From contig OZ038381.1 in the NCBI GenBank assembly GCA_964036045.1, positions 65,162,242 to 65,226,241 of the forward strand: a stretch of DNA of 64,000 bases. Direction: 5' to 3'. Below, piece after piece: positions 38,038-47,614 of the stretch (within the stretch, counting starts at the first letter, position 1; each line of letters opens with the position of its first letter). A program made the translations under genes and the position numbers. Source of the stretch: Eutreptiella sp. 'Long Island Sound 2002'. Lineage: Eukaryota > Euglenozoa > Euglenophyceae > Eutreptiales > Eutreptiaceae. The notes below the pieces were generated by a model, which saw nothing but the letters and a program-made list of their open reading frames with translations, did no database searches and was not told where the DNA came from.

Positions 38038-40909
38038 ATGCCCACCGGTGGTGGTCCTGCCCAGGAGGACCAACCACCCCAGCTGGGAGACCGTGGCGGT
38101 CTTGTGGGGATGGGTGGCGGTCCGTGGGGCCGATGGCCACGTCTTCACTGCCCCAAGGGGCACGGTGATCGAGACCGACGGGGGGACGGCGTTGCAGCTC
38201 ACAGCGGAGCCCCTGACCACGCATGCTGTAGTGGCCGTCCTCCAGTGGGGTGCCAACAAACCGCAGCCCTGGCGCGATCAGGTCGCAGTGGCTGTCTGGC
38301 GGGACCTGCCGGTCCTTAGGGCCGCCGTCTGGTCAGGAGGGGCGGGGCGGCACCTCCCGGGCGCACTCCCCTGGCTGCGGGGCGGCGGAGACGCCTCTCC
38401 CCCGCCAGCTGAGTTGCGAGGCGCCCTGGAGCGAGTGTACTCCGAGCCCAGGCACCAATTCCTGGTGGCCGCGGACCATGGGGTGGAGCTCAGCGACGAC
38501 GTGGTCGCGCTGGCAGCCGACGTGGTGCAGTGCCTGGCCCCCCACGCCATGATGCTCCCAAGGGAGGGGTGGGAAGGCCAGCGGCACGACCAAACCCCGG
38601 CTGCCCTCCTCATTGCGAGGTACGTCGAGCTGGGGGGCTCAGAGGCGGTGTACCTCGACCGGTTGGAGACGCCGGACATGCGGCACTGGACGGCCCACCA
38701 CCTCGTGGCCCCTGACACGCGGTTGGCAGTGGACCCGCTGGGCCGGCCTGTGGTGTCGGGGGCCCCGCCCCAATGGCCGCACACGTGGGACATGGCGGTC
38801 CGGACGATGCGCATGGCACCCAGGGGCCAGAGGGCGGGATGGCCGGGTGCGGAGCGTCTGCTGGCGGAGGCCCGGGCGGCTCAGGTGCAGCAGCCGGCCG
38901 GCAACACCAAGGACTGTGGCGTGTGCGCCCTCATGTCCGCCGTCGGTACCCTCCTCAGGGTGCCGAGGCCGGGCAACCTCCTGTCCGCGCTGGACAGGCG
39001 GTGGGTGGCGGCGGTGGTCCTCAACAGGGACATGGGGCCCATCGCGCGTCTGCCGTCCCTGGGGGAGCTGCCCGCGGCGGTGTTGGAGGCCCTGCCGGCG
39101 CCCCGCGCGCCCTTGGACCTGGCAAACGTCCCGCACAACGTGGGGCTGCCCGGGGCGCGCATGCAACATGCCCTGCTGTGTATGGCAGCGGCGTCGGACG
39201 GGGGGATGTCCATGCTGGCGACAGTGTCCCTGCAGCACGTGCAGGACGCGATGCAGCAGCAGCGGATGCATGCCCCCCAGCCGTGGGAAGAGAGCGCCAA
39301 GCGGTGGCTGCGAGTGGAGAGCGTGTCCTCCACCCATACGGTGGGCATGGCGGATATGGGGCGGTTGGTGGTGTTGGAGGGGGCGGAGTATTGGGCCTGT
39401 GTTCGGGTGGAAACGGGGGGACTGGAGTGGGTCGTAGTCACCGCGTGCCGGCTCAGGAGGCAGCAGTCCAGGGGCCCGGCCTGCTACCGGGTGTTCCAGG
39501 AGTGCCTCAGTGGGCTGGGGCCGGTGCGCAGGGCGCACAGGTGCACGGCCGAGGACATCCCGCCAGCGCCGGCGGTCTTCGTGGAGGTCACGCGGCCACC
39601 AGTGGTCCAGGGGCAGGACGTCTGGCCCGTAGTCCCGAGCAACATGTGGCAGGCTGAGCATGCAGCTGGCATATGCAAGGCGCTGCAGGGTCACGCGGCG
39701 GCCCTCCCCAGGGCCCCGGCGGCGCAGTCGTCCAGCAACAGGCCGGCAGCCTCGCTTGCACTGCTGCATAGCGCGTCGCGGGCGTGGTACTGGGTTGTGG
39801 CGGCGTTGGAGCCCCACTCCTCGGCGCTGCGCCTGTACGATCGCGGGCAGGGCACGGTGCTCACGGTCCGCCCCGCCGACCTGGAGGCCCTGCACCTTAG
39901 TGCACTGAGTGGCGACGGGGGCGACGCGCTGTACCTCCAGGGGACCGTGGCAGGCGCAGCCGCGACACGCTTCCGCCGGCAGAGCGGAGGAGATGCCCTC
40001 CGCCTGGTTATGGCGGAGAACATGGGGCCGTGGCTCCGGGCGTTCTCCACTTCCAGGTGGAGGGTCGAGGGCGACCGGGAGAAGTTCGCCGACGCGTGGC
40101 GCCGCTGGGTGGATGAGCAGTTTCCCGTGGGGGGAATGCTGCACCTGCCGCAACCACCAAGCGTGCCACCAGTGCGGCCTGCGGCGCCCCCGGCTGCGGC
40201 GGCGAAGCAGGCCCCGAAAGCGGCGCCCCAGCCGCCGCCCAAGAGGAGCCCCCCGCCTCAGTATGGCGCCTATGTCAACATTCGGTACGTGCTGCGGCAC
40301 TTCGGCGGTGACTTGGCCACGGATCAGCGTGGGACAAAGACGATCAACGTCTGCCCCTGGTCTCGGCTGGATGGGGCTGGTCACTGCACATGGAAAGCTG
40401 GCACGCACTGCCGGCCTACCCACCTCCACCCCAAGGACCTGCTAGACCACATCCAGCGGGACCATGTGACTGATCCGGCACAACGGGACCAGGCGCTAGC
40501 CATGCTGGCTGGCGTTATGCCGGGGGGCCAGGCGGGGCCTTTCGCGTCGGCCCAGGCGGGGTCCAGAGCGCTCACGCTGCCCGCGGGTGCCCGCCCTGCG
40601 GCGGGGCGCGGGGCGTCGCCATCGGCAGCACGGTCTCGGGCGATTGGGTCTGCAGCGCGGCGAGGGGCAGTGACTTCTACGGGGAGTACGGCGGCAAGTA
40701 CGTCCGGCGGGCAGACTGAGGGGGAGCCCGCCGCATCTGCCGGGTCTCGGCAGGCGACGACGGCCTCGGGCGGAGGCCCACGGGGTCAGGGGCCACCTCG
40801 CCAGCCACCCGCGCCGGATGCAGGTGGTCCCCCAGAGCCTGCTGGTGGCCCCTCTCCGTCCAGTGATCCGGATCCGGCGGGGGGCCCCGATCCACACGTG
40901 CAGCCGTGA
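38015..40909 (+). CDS. LINE1 ORF1b, Ulp1-like cysteine protease and zinc finger
   Basis: 964 codons in the same frame as ORF1a, with no ATG until about 175 codons in. Numbering from 38018, the stretch RHWTAHHLVAPDTRLAVDPL gives a His at 223 and an Asp at 239. VQQPAGNTKDCGVCALM gives Gln 291/292 and Cys 300. The order HW, D, Q, DCG is that of the Ulp1/adenain (C48-type) cysteine protease fold. Such proteases cleave polyproteins or ubiquitin-like conjugates; here self-cleavage of the element polyprotein is my inference. Near residue 775 is a zinc-finger-like block (CPWSRLDGAGHCTW, then HIQRDH). The last 120 residues are Pro/Gly/Ser-rich linker up to a TGA at 40907, the position where Gag and Pol parts meet in other retroelements. 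Confidence 0.65.
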   Translation, partial: RVWAANGPCPPVVVLPRRTNHPSWETVAVLWGWVAVRGADGHVFTAPRGTVIETDGGTALQLTAEPLTTHAVVAVLQWGANKPQPWRDQVAVAVWRDLPVLRAAVWSGGAGRHLPGALPWLRGGGDASPPPAELRGALERVYSEPRHQFLVAADHGVELSDDVVALAADVVQCLAPHAMMLPREGWEGQRHDQTPAALLIARYVELGGSEAVYLDRLETPDMRHWTAHHLVAPDTRLAVDPLGRPVVSGAPPQWPHTWDMAVRTMRMAPRGQRAGWPGAERLLAEARAAQVQQPAGNTKDCGVCALMSAVGTLLRVPRPGNLLSALDRRWVAAVVLNRDMGPIARLPSLGELPAAVLEALPAPRAPLDLANVPHNVGLPGARMQHALLCMAAASDGGMSMLATVSLQHVQDAMQQQRMHAPQPWEESAKRWLRVESVSSTHTVGMADMGRLVVLEGAEYWACVRVETGGLEWVVVTACRLRRQQSRGPACYRVFQECLSGLGPVRRAHRCTAEDIPPAPAVFVEVTRPPVVQGQDVWPVVPSNMWQAEHAAGICKALQGHAAALPRAPAAQSSSNRPAASLALLHSASRAWYWVVAALEPHSSALRLYDRGQGTVLTVRPADLEALHLSALSGDGGDALYLQGTVAGAAATRFRRQSGGDALRLVMAENMGPWLRAFSTSRWRVEGDREKFADAWRRWVDEQFPVGGMLHLPQPPSVPPVRPAAPPAAAAKQAPKAAPQPPPKRSPPPQYGAYVNIRYVLRHFGGDLATDQRGTKTINVCPWSRLDGAGHCTWKAGTHCRPTHLHPKDLLDHIQRDHVTDPAQRDQALAMLAGVMPGGQAGPFASAQAGSRALTLPAGARPAAGRGASPSAARSRAIGSAARRGAVTSTGSTAASTSGGQTEGEPAASAGSRQATTASGGGPRGQGPPRQPPAPDAGGPPEPAGGPSPSSDPDPAGGPDPHVQP

Positions 40910-40921
40910 AGGGGCCCCGCC
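40876..40921 (+). promoter_or_regulatory. TGA between Gag and Pol parts inside a GC hairpin
   Basis: GGCGGGGGGCCCC (40876-40888) can pair with GGGGCCCCGCC (40911-40921), about 11 pairs with a two-base bulge, putting the TGA (40907-40909) in the 22-nt loop. The frame is open on both sides and no ATG intervenes before the endonuclease motif. A recoding signal is possible; chance pairing in GC-rich sequence is the alternative. Confidence 0.35.
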
Positions 40922-43900
40922 TCCGACACCAGAGCGGCGGTGTCCTGGAACGTCCAGGGCTCGATGCGGGGGGACGGTGTACCAGTGACCCCAGGTATGC
41001 TCGACGGTGATGCGGTGGCGGCGGGTATCATGAAGGCCGAGGGTGCCATCCTGGGCCTATTCCAGGAGACTGGCCTGCAGGACCCTCAAGGTGTGGTGCA
41101 CTCCGAGAACCAGTGGCGTCACCATGGGTATCATACATACCCAGGGGTGGATGCCCAGGCGGCGTCGGCGGCGGCGGTGCGCGGCGGGCTCTTGATTGCC
41201 CTTCGGGCGGACGTGTTCGCCGCGGAGGAGGTTCGAGACATCGTGGACATCGTGCCGGGCAAGGCCATGGCCCTGGATGTGGTGACCGCAGGTGGCACCC
41301 TCACGGTCATCAACGTCCACGGCCCGGGTAGCGGCGGCGACTCCTGGGCGTCTAAGGCGTCCTTCTGGGCTGACGTGGCCATGTACGCGGCGGCCAAGAG
41401 CGCGGGTGGCACAAGGGCCGTGCTCCTCGGAGGGGACTTCAACGTGTGGCTGGAGTCCCCGTGGCACCCTACCACGAGGAGGTTCCAAGCCCTGTGGGAA
41501 CAGTGTGGCTTCCGCAGGGCAGGCCCGGAACGGGAGGAGGACAGGAGGCCCACGAGGGCGGGGCACCGACTGGACTCCTTCCTTCTGAACTCGCCTCTGG
41601 TCCCGTGGGCGGCGCGTGAGCGCCCTCACTTGGCGCCGGGGCGGTCTCCAGCGTCGCTGGGGTCGGATCATGGCCCTGTGGTCCTGGACATCCCGCTAGC
41701 GGTGGCCGGCAAAGAGAGGGTCACCAGGATGGCCTACTCGCACGCCCAGGGCAGGCTGCACGCCATACGCCCGGACTCCCCGGGGGTTCGTGAGGCGGTG
41801 GCGGCAGTACTGCAGAAGGCCTGCGGGGATCAGCGATTACAGGCGTGGCTCTCATCGGACCAGGACACTGCCACCATGGGCACGTCGGAGGTGCAAGCGG
41901 TCTTTGACCTGCTCTACGCCTTCCGTGATGACGTGTCCAGGGTCACGGGAGTGCGCATGCCTTCCGGCGTGGACCCGCAGTACCCACACGGGCAGGCGGA
42001 AACGGAGGCGTCGCTGGACCAGGTCCTCTCGGATCAGCAGGCCCTGGCCTGGCGTGCCCATCAGCTGTGGCAACGGGACGCGGCGGCGGCCGGACTCCAC
42101 TCCCAGGAAGCGACTGCCCTGCTACAGCACCTCCGGCGAGTGGACCCCGACCTGTCCCCCGCCTCGGTTGAGGACCTGCGTGCCGCATTGGACCAACAGC
42201 TCCGCCAGCTGGAGACACGCGTGGAGGAGCTGCGGGATGTCCTCAGGAGCAACAGGCGCCGGTCCATCAAGGACTACTGGCGGGGCAGGGTACCGGACCT
42301 GCAGCTCCGATGGACGGCGATACGGGGGGCCATCAACGTGGTGAACTATGCCCCGTCAGGCCTTTGGTCCGTACGCGTCCGCGAGTCGGAGAAGGTGCTC
42401 TTGGAGGCCTCGGACGTCATTGGCGAGGTCCAGAGGTATTGGGAGGCGCTGTACGCCAAGCGGCCAGTGAACCTGCCGGCCTTCGAGCGGCTGGTCCGGG
42501 CCCACATTCCCAAGGGGGTGCCGGAGGAGTGGAGGTCGGTACAGGACTACACCATGCAGGACCTTAAAGACGCCGTGAGGCAGGCCGTGGCGGACGACAA
42601 AGCTCCGGGGTCCAACCGGGTCACGGCAGCCCTCATAGCAGAGCTGCCTGAACCGGTGCAGGGGCTCCTGGTGCATGCGTACAGGGCAATCCTGCGGGGT
42701 GCGGATGTCCCGGAGTCCTGGCACGAGGCCATTATCTGGCTGATGCCCAAGGGCACAGCCACGGGCAACCTGGACGAGTACAGGCCGATAGCGCTGGGGC
42801 AGCAAGACATGCGAATGCTCATGACCCCCCTCATGCGGAGGTTCACAGCTGTTCTGGCACGCAAGGGACTGGCCGCGGACTGGCAGTTCGGAGCCATGCC
42901 GGGCTCCACGGCGGCTGCCCCGGTGTTCCTGGCCCAGCGCAGGCTGCAGCGTGGGATGGAGGAAAACCACGTCCTGGCCTTCGATGTGTCGAAAGCTTTT
43001 GACACAGCGCCGCACGGAGCACTGGCGCTACTCCTGCGCCACATGGGTGTCCCGGAGGAGCTCATCAGGCTCTTCCACACCCTCAGCTGCGGGTCCCTGG
43101 TGCGCATCGTCACTGCGCATGGCCCGACGCCGAGCATACGGCTCCACAGGGGCCTGCGGCAGGGCAGTGCGGAGAGCGCTGTGCTCTACCTCCTCCTATT
43201 GGAGCCTCTCCTGCGGAGCCTTGCCTGTAAGGCGCGGGGAGATGCTCGCCACGCGGTGCCACCCCTGGTACAGGCGTACTGTGATGACCTCCTGCTGATA
43301 GCGCACTCCCTGCCGCAATTCCTGGAGTATGCGGCGATGATAGCGCGGTATCTCACGGACATGGGCATGTCCCTCAACGTGAGCAAATGCGCCTATGCCA
43401 GTACTGCTCGCATCCACTCGATTATGGTATACCTGAACCCGGGGGACACAGCGGCCCCATGGGTATGCTTACGTGCCAAGGGCACGGTACCATACTTGGG
43501 CCTGCGCCTCGATCCCAGGGGGATGGCGACCATGAAGGAGAAACATGTACTCCGGTGTGAAGCCCTGCTGGGCTGGTGCAAGAACACGCTGGGGCCGGCG
43601 TCGGTGCCTCATGAGGTGATGGCGGCCGTGGTTGGTGGCATCGTGCGGTACGCGGCGCCCTACCTGTCCGACACGGCGGAGGCGGTGGTCAAGCTGAATA
43701 CTGCCATCAAGGCTGCGGCCCTGCAGTTTGAGAAGCTGCCCAAGGACCTGTCCAACGTGGCGGTGCGGTCAGGTCATGGGCTACGGTTGGCAGATGTCCA
43801 GGTTATCTGCCGCGACTCCGTCGTGGCGACCGTGGCTCAGCTCACCCACCACAGGTCGATGACGGTCTTTGATGAGCTGCGGGCCATGCTCCGAGACATG

Positions 43901-46900
43901 CACGTGCAGTACGGAGTGTGCGGGCAGTTCATGGTGCCCTCTGCGTCATTCGCCACGCACGCTGGCAGTACGTGGGTGGACAGGGTGCTCAGGGCGATGG
44001 GGACGTTGCGCGTGGGGCTTCTCATGCCATCGTCGGTGTACTCGTGTGCACACGCCCATCTGCCGCAAGTGCAGTGGGCAGGGCGGAAGTGGGTATCCCA
44101 ATCCTACGCCTTCAAGGGTAGGGACATCTGCATTCTCTCGGGGCCCCGCACGGATGCGGCAGTGCAGTCCCTGACTGATCCCGCAAATGACCTCCTGCAT
44201 GCGCGGCTCCCCTGCCCTACGCCTGGGCACTGGGCGGTCCAGCTACAGGAGTGCCACGAGGACCACCTGCACCTTCCGCACGCGGGAGTAGGACCCCACC
44301 AGCTGGACCACGTGTGGCTCACGGGGCTTCGCGACGTCTTCCGGCCGCAGCTGCCCGGTCCGTTGACTCACCGGCTCATACACCCGGTGCGCCGAAAGAA
44401 GGCCAGCAAACGCAATAGACAGTCCGCTGCGGGGGACGTGTATGTGGTGGGCGGATACAGGGAGGAAGGATGGGACCCGGCCAACCCGGGGCTGTCCATG
44501 CCGTTCGTCCCGCTGGCCGCCCTCCTGTTCCTGCTGTGGGACCTCTTTGAGGGCTACCAGCAGCAAGACGATCCGGCGTCCGTCCCCCTACTCACTCCCC
44601 ACGCAGGGGGCGGCATCAGCCCGCCACCACTGTGGGTTGTGCACGGACAGCCAGCGTTTTCCAGGGCGTGCGCGGCGGTGCACAAGTGCAGCGAATGGGC
44701 AATTGTTCTTCTGCTACCGGCAGGCCCAATCCCGGATCCGGATGAGCACTCGGTCCCGGAGGTGGTCCGAATGTCCAACGTGCCGCATGATCCGCATGTC
44801 GCCGTCACGTCGTTGCGTGGTGGTGGCGCAGTGGAGCAGGGGTCTGTCGTGGTGTACCAGCCTTCCTGCTCCGCAACGGTTTGGGGGGCGGAATACACCA
44901 CCGCCCTGGACGCCATCAAGTCAGTCTGCGGATGTGACCTGGCCTGGAGACCACATGCGGTGTATCGACCGAGGGTGGTCCTGTCCCCGGAGCTCACGGC
45001 CTCCAGCGCGGCGTCTCTGGGAAAGGTGGTGCAGAGCCCCCACTCCGACGTGGCGTGGCTAGAGCCCCACCGGTACTGCTGGGTGCCGGTGGCGACTAAA
45101 GTCACATCGTCTGACGCGTCGCCCCAGGGAGACGACGCCACAAATGTGGCGGTGGCCAGCCACGGAATCCCCACGTGGACGGGTGCCATCTACGGCACGG
45201 TCCCGGAGGCAGAGATCATTGGCGCGGCGGCGTACTTGTTGCACACGCCCCCGTCAGCGTGCACGGTACACGTGGTGGATGCGTCCGTCATAGGAGCGCA
45301 TCTCCGCAGGGCGCAGGAGGCCCTGTACCGTGGCATCAAGGGGCCGACGTCACATCTGGTCAATCAACATGCACTGAGCTGGATAGTGGAGGGGCTGCGG
45401 CGGCTGCCGCGCCGAGTTGGGGGGCCGCACCACTGGGTGGTGAGGCAGAGCTCGCACTTAGCGGCGGTCCCGCTTGAGGCACCGGACTCTGCCGCGGCCC
45501 GTGCGATGGCCCCGCCAGTCCATCTTGTCCTGCCGAAGGAGCACGCCATCCTCTTGGTACCGGGGGATAATGGTGAGCTCGAGCCGCGTGTACCATCCAT
45601 GCAAGCCCTTCAGCAGGTCCGGGAGGTAGAGTGGCGTTCGCTAGCAGCACGCACCAGGGCGCACACGCCACTGGCTGGCGCCTGCGAGGCGATGTCCCTG
45701 GGAGCTATGCACCACGGCCCAACGCACAGGAATATGCTGCGGGCACGTGACGGTCGCTTGTCCACCATGCAGGTCATGCGACGGTGGAGACAGAAGCTCA
45801 CGCGTGTGGCAATACCGGCCCACCCCTGTATCTTCTGTGGGGGGCCGGAGGAGGACATCGGCCACATGCGCCTACTGTGTGCGCGGGACGAGGAGGTGGC
45901 TGGGCTTCTGTGCAGGCGTGTGGAGGAGTTCACGGCGGAGCTACCCCTAACGGACAGGGCGGTGGAGTTCGTGGCGTGGAGGGAGCACGGCTGCAGGTGG
46001 GCAGAATCCCTGATGGCAGGTGTCGTACCCGGGGACCTGAAGCGGCTGTTCGCTGCGGTGCGAGCGGCGTCGTCCCGGGGTCCTGCCAAGGCCAGACTCT
46101 TTGTGGAGGACATGGTCCAGATTGGGGAAGATGTGTATGCCCGCAGGAACCATCGGCTCACCCAGATCATGCAGCTGCCGATGCAAGATCGAAGGAGGGC
46201 GGTATACGCGTTCCTGCGCGGTGACACACCCTTCTGCCCGCCGGCAGGGAGGATCCTGCAGCGTCCGCCGTGGAACCCGTTTGCCGGCCTCCCCGGCGAC
46301 CTGCGGGCAACCTTTCTGAGGGCACCGCTGCACGCACTGCTGGTGTCGCGGTCGTGCATCGAGCGTGAGGAGGCCCTGTCCTTGTTCCCTCACTGGATGG
46401 CGGCGGTGGCGCAGGCCTTCGACCGGTGGATCGGTTCCTGGGTGGCGCGAGACATCACGGCATTCAGGGAGTGGTCCCGCGTGGTGTCGGCGCAGTCCTG
46501 GGCCCAGGTGCGGGGTACCAAGGTGAGACACCCTGACGGCCAGAGTGATCCCTGGCTCCAGGTGTACGCCAACCATCCAGCGGTGGGGAACGTCGTGGGC
46601 TGGCCTCGCGAGGTGCTGCCAGTCCTTCAGCAACCTCTGTGCGGTCTCCCAGTCCTGGCGGTGGCTGTCGTACTTGACGTGGGTACGTTGTGGCTATGTG
46701 ACCGGCAGCTGCGACGAGCCGTACCGGCGGTCACGGAGCAGCGGTCCATGGCAGTGTTAGTGGGCTCCGAGCAGCTGGCGCGGGTACAGGGCGACGACGC
46801 GCAAGGCCAAGTCACGGAGGCCATGTTCTCTCTGCCAGAGGGGGACGACCACGTGGCTGCCGATGCCCGTCACACCCTTGACACCCTGGGTCTCAGGGCG

Positions 46901-47614
46901 GTCATTGAGGCTCGGGCGGGAGGGCAACGCTTGGTTCTGGCTTCCGCCAGGGGCCCGGAGCAGGACGGGGTTGTTGTCATCGGGGAGGTCTTGCGGGACT
47001 ACGGTTGGGAGCTCCTGGCGCATGGCACGCGCGGCCCCAAGGTGGCGCGGTGGCCCCGGCTGCTTGAGAGCCTGCCGGAGATGCCCGACGGACGACCGAT
47101 ACTCCGCCCGGTGTCCACGTGGGAGGAGGCGAGGCGCAGCCTCCTCAGTAGTGCCACAGCACGCACGCTGACGGGGGCTTTGCTCGGGCTCCAGGACGCG
47201 TGCTGCGATGTATGGCAGGACCTGTGGTCGCAGTGCTGTGATGGTAGCTGCGTTCCATCGCGGTCTGTGCTTCCGCAGCGATGCCACGGGTGCGGGGAGA
47301 CGGTGTCCGTTTGGGTTCATCAGTGTGCCTCCGCCCCGCTGTGCGGGACATGTCAGGAGCATGCCGACAGGGGGTGGCCTAAGGCGAGGTGGGCACTGCG
47401 GCACTCTGGACGGATGTCCTCAAGTGCCTGGACGACTATCCAGGGTGGCCTGAAGAGCGTCCGAGTGGAAGGGGTACGGTGCCCTGGAGCGCCGTCTGCG
47501 GCCCTGCCCCTGATGCTGTGGTGGGCGGCTCTGGAGGGCGACTCACGGATACTCTGGTTGTGGCATCACGGAGGAAATGGTGACGGAGTGGTGGGTGCAG
47601 GGGGTGCAGGTTGA
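40910..47614 (+). CDS. LINE1 Pol: APE endonuclease, reverse transcriptase, RNase H
   Basis: 2,234 codons in frame with ORF1a and ORF1b. Numbering from 40940: APE endonuclease motifs are SWNVQG (N4), FQET (E43), GGDFN (D166, N168), RLDSF and SDH (242-244). The reverse transcriptase has AFDVSKAFD (D682), GLRQGSAES and YCDD (780-783). A diverged RNase H follows, with SSDAS (D1392), PEAEIIGAAAYLL (E1423) and VVDAS (D1447). A CCHC knuckle CX2CX8HX4C is at 1630-1647. Some 575 further residues include a C-terminal CxxC pair set (CHGCGE, CGTCQEH). The product should nick target DNA and prime reverse transcription on it. The first Met after the TGA lies beyond the essential WN motif, so normal initiation here would lose endonuclease activity. 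All catalytic residues seen are intact. Confidence 0.9.
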   Translation, partial: RGPASDTRAAVSWNVQGSMRGDGVPVTPGMLDGDAVAAGIMKAEGAILGLFQETGLQDPQGVVHSENQWRHHGYHTYPGVDAQAASAAAVRGGLLIALRADVFAAEEVRDIVDIVPGKAMALDVVTAGGTLTVINVHGPGSGGDSWASKASFWADVAMYAAAKSAGGTRAVLLGGDFNVWLESPWHPTTRRFQALWEQCGFRRAGPEREEDRRPTRAGHRLDSFLLNSPLVPWAARERPHLAPGRSPASLGSDHGPVVLDIPLAVAGKERVTRMAYSHAQGRLHAIRPDSPGVREAVAAVLQKACGDQRLQAWLSSDQDTATMGTSEVQAVFDLLYAFRDDVSRVTGVRMPSGVDPQYPHGQAETEASLDQVLSDQQALAWRAHQLWQRDAAAAGLHSQEATALLQHLRRVDPDLSPASVEDLRAALDQQLRQLETRVEELRDVLRSNRRRSIKDYWRGRVPDLQLRWTAIRGAINVVNYAPSGLWSVRVRESEKVLLEASDVIGEVQRYWEALYAKRPVNLPAFERLVRAHIPKGVPEEWRSVQDYTMQDLKDAVRQAVADDKAPGSNRVTAALIAELPEPVQGLLVHAYRAILRGADVPESWHEAIIWLMPKGTATGNLDEYRPIALGQQDMRMLMTPLMRRFTAVLARKGLAADWQFGAMPGSTAAAPVFLAQRRLQRGMEENHVLAFDVSKAFDTAPHGALALLLRHMGVPEELIRLFHTLSCGSLVRIVTAHGPTPSIRLHRGLRQGSAESAVLYLLLLEPLLRSLACKARGDARHAVPPLVQAYCDDLLLIAHSLPQFLEYAAMIARYLTDMGMSLNVSKCAYASTARIHSIMVYLNPGDTAAPWVCLRAKGTVPYLGLRLDPRGMATMKEKHVLRCEALLGWCKNTLGPASVPHEVMAAVVGGIVRYAAPYLSDTAEAVVKLNTAIKAAALQFEKLPKDLSNVAVRSGHGLRLADVQVICRDSVVATVAQLTHHRSMTVFDELRAMLRDMHVQYGVCGQFMVPSASFATHAGSTWVDRVLRAMGTLRVGLLMPSSVYSCAHAHLPQVQWAGRKWVSQSYAFKGRDICILSGPRTDAAVQSLTDPANDLLHARLPCPTPGHWAVQLQECHEDHLHLPHAGVGPHQLDHVWLTGLRDVFRPQLPGPLTHRLIHPVRRKKASKRNRQSAAGDVYVVGGYREEGWDPANPGLSMPFVPLAALLFLLWDLFEGYQQQDDPASVPLLTPHAGGGISPPPLWVVHGQPAFSRACAAVHKCSEWAIVLLLPAGPIPDPDEHSVPEVVRMSNVPHDPHVAVTSLRGGGAVEQGSVVVYQPSCSATVWGAEYTTALDAIKSVCGCDLAWRPHAVYRPRVVLSPELTASSAASLGKVVQSPHSDVAWLEPHRYCWVPVATKVTSSDASPQGDDATNVAVASHGIPTWTGAIYGTVPEAEIIGAAAYLLHTPPSACTVHVVDASVIGAHLRRAQEALYRGIKGPTSHLVNQHALSWIVEGLRRLPRRVGGPHHWVVRQSSHLAAVPLEAPDSAAARAMAPPVHLVLPKEHAILLVPGDNGELEPRVPSMQALQQVREVEWRSLAARTRAHTPLAGACEAMSLGAMHHGPTHRNMLRARDGRLSTMQVMRRWRQKLTRVAIPAHPCIFCGGPEEDIGHMRLLCARDEEVAGLLCRRVEEFTAELPLTDRAVEFVAWREHGCRWAESLMAGVVPGDLKRLFAAVRAASSRGPAKARLFVEDMVQIGEDVYARRNHRLTQIMQLPMQDRRRAVYAFLRGDTPFCPPAGRILQRPPWNPFAGLPGDLRATFLRAPLHALLVSRSCIEREEALSLFPHWMAAVAQAFDRWIGSWVARDITAFREWSRVVSAQSWAQVRGTKVRHPDGQSDPWLQVYANHPAVGNVVGWPREVLPVLQQPLCGLPVLAVAVVLDVGTLWLCDRQLRRAVPAVTEQRSMAVLVGSEQLARVQGDDAQGQVTEAMFSLPEGDDHVAADARHTLDTLGLRAVIEARAGGQRLVLASARGPEQDGVVVIGEVLRDYGWELLAHGTRGPKVARWPRLLESLPEMPDGRPILRPVSTWEEARRSLLSSATARTLTGALLGLQDACCDVWQDLWSQCCDGSCVPSRSVLPQRCHGCGETVSVWVHQCASAPLCGTCQEHADRGWPKARWALRHSGRMSSSAWTTIQGGLKSVRVEGVRCPGAPSAALPLMLWWAALEGDSRILWLWHHGGNGDGVVGAGGAG

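Noticed and set aside
33785-47614. Genome-wide reassignment of UGA or UAG to sense
   Set aside because: Only one UGA and one UAG in 4,610 LINE codons; reassigned codons would be frequent. The frame also ends at a UGA.
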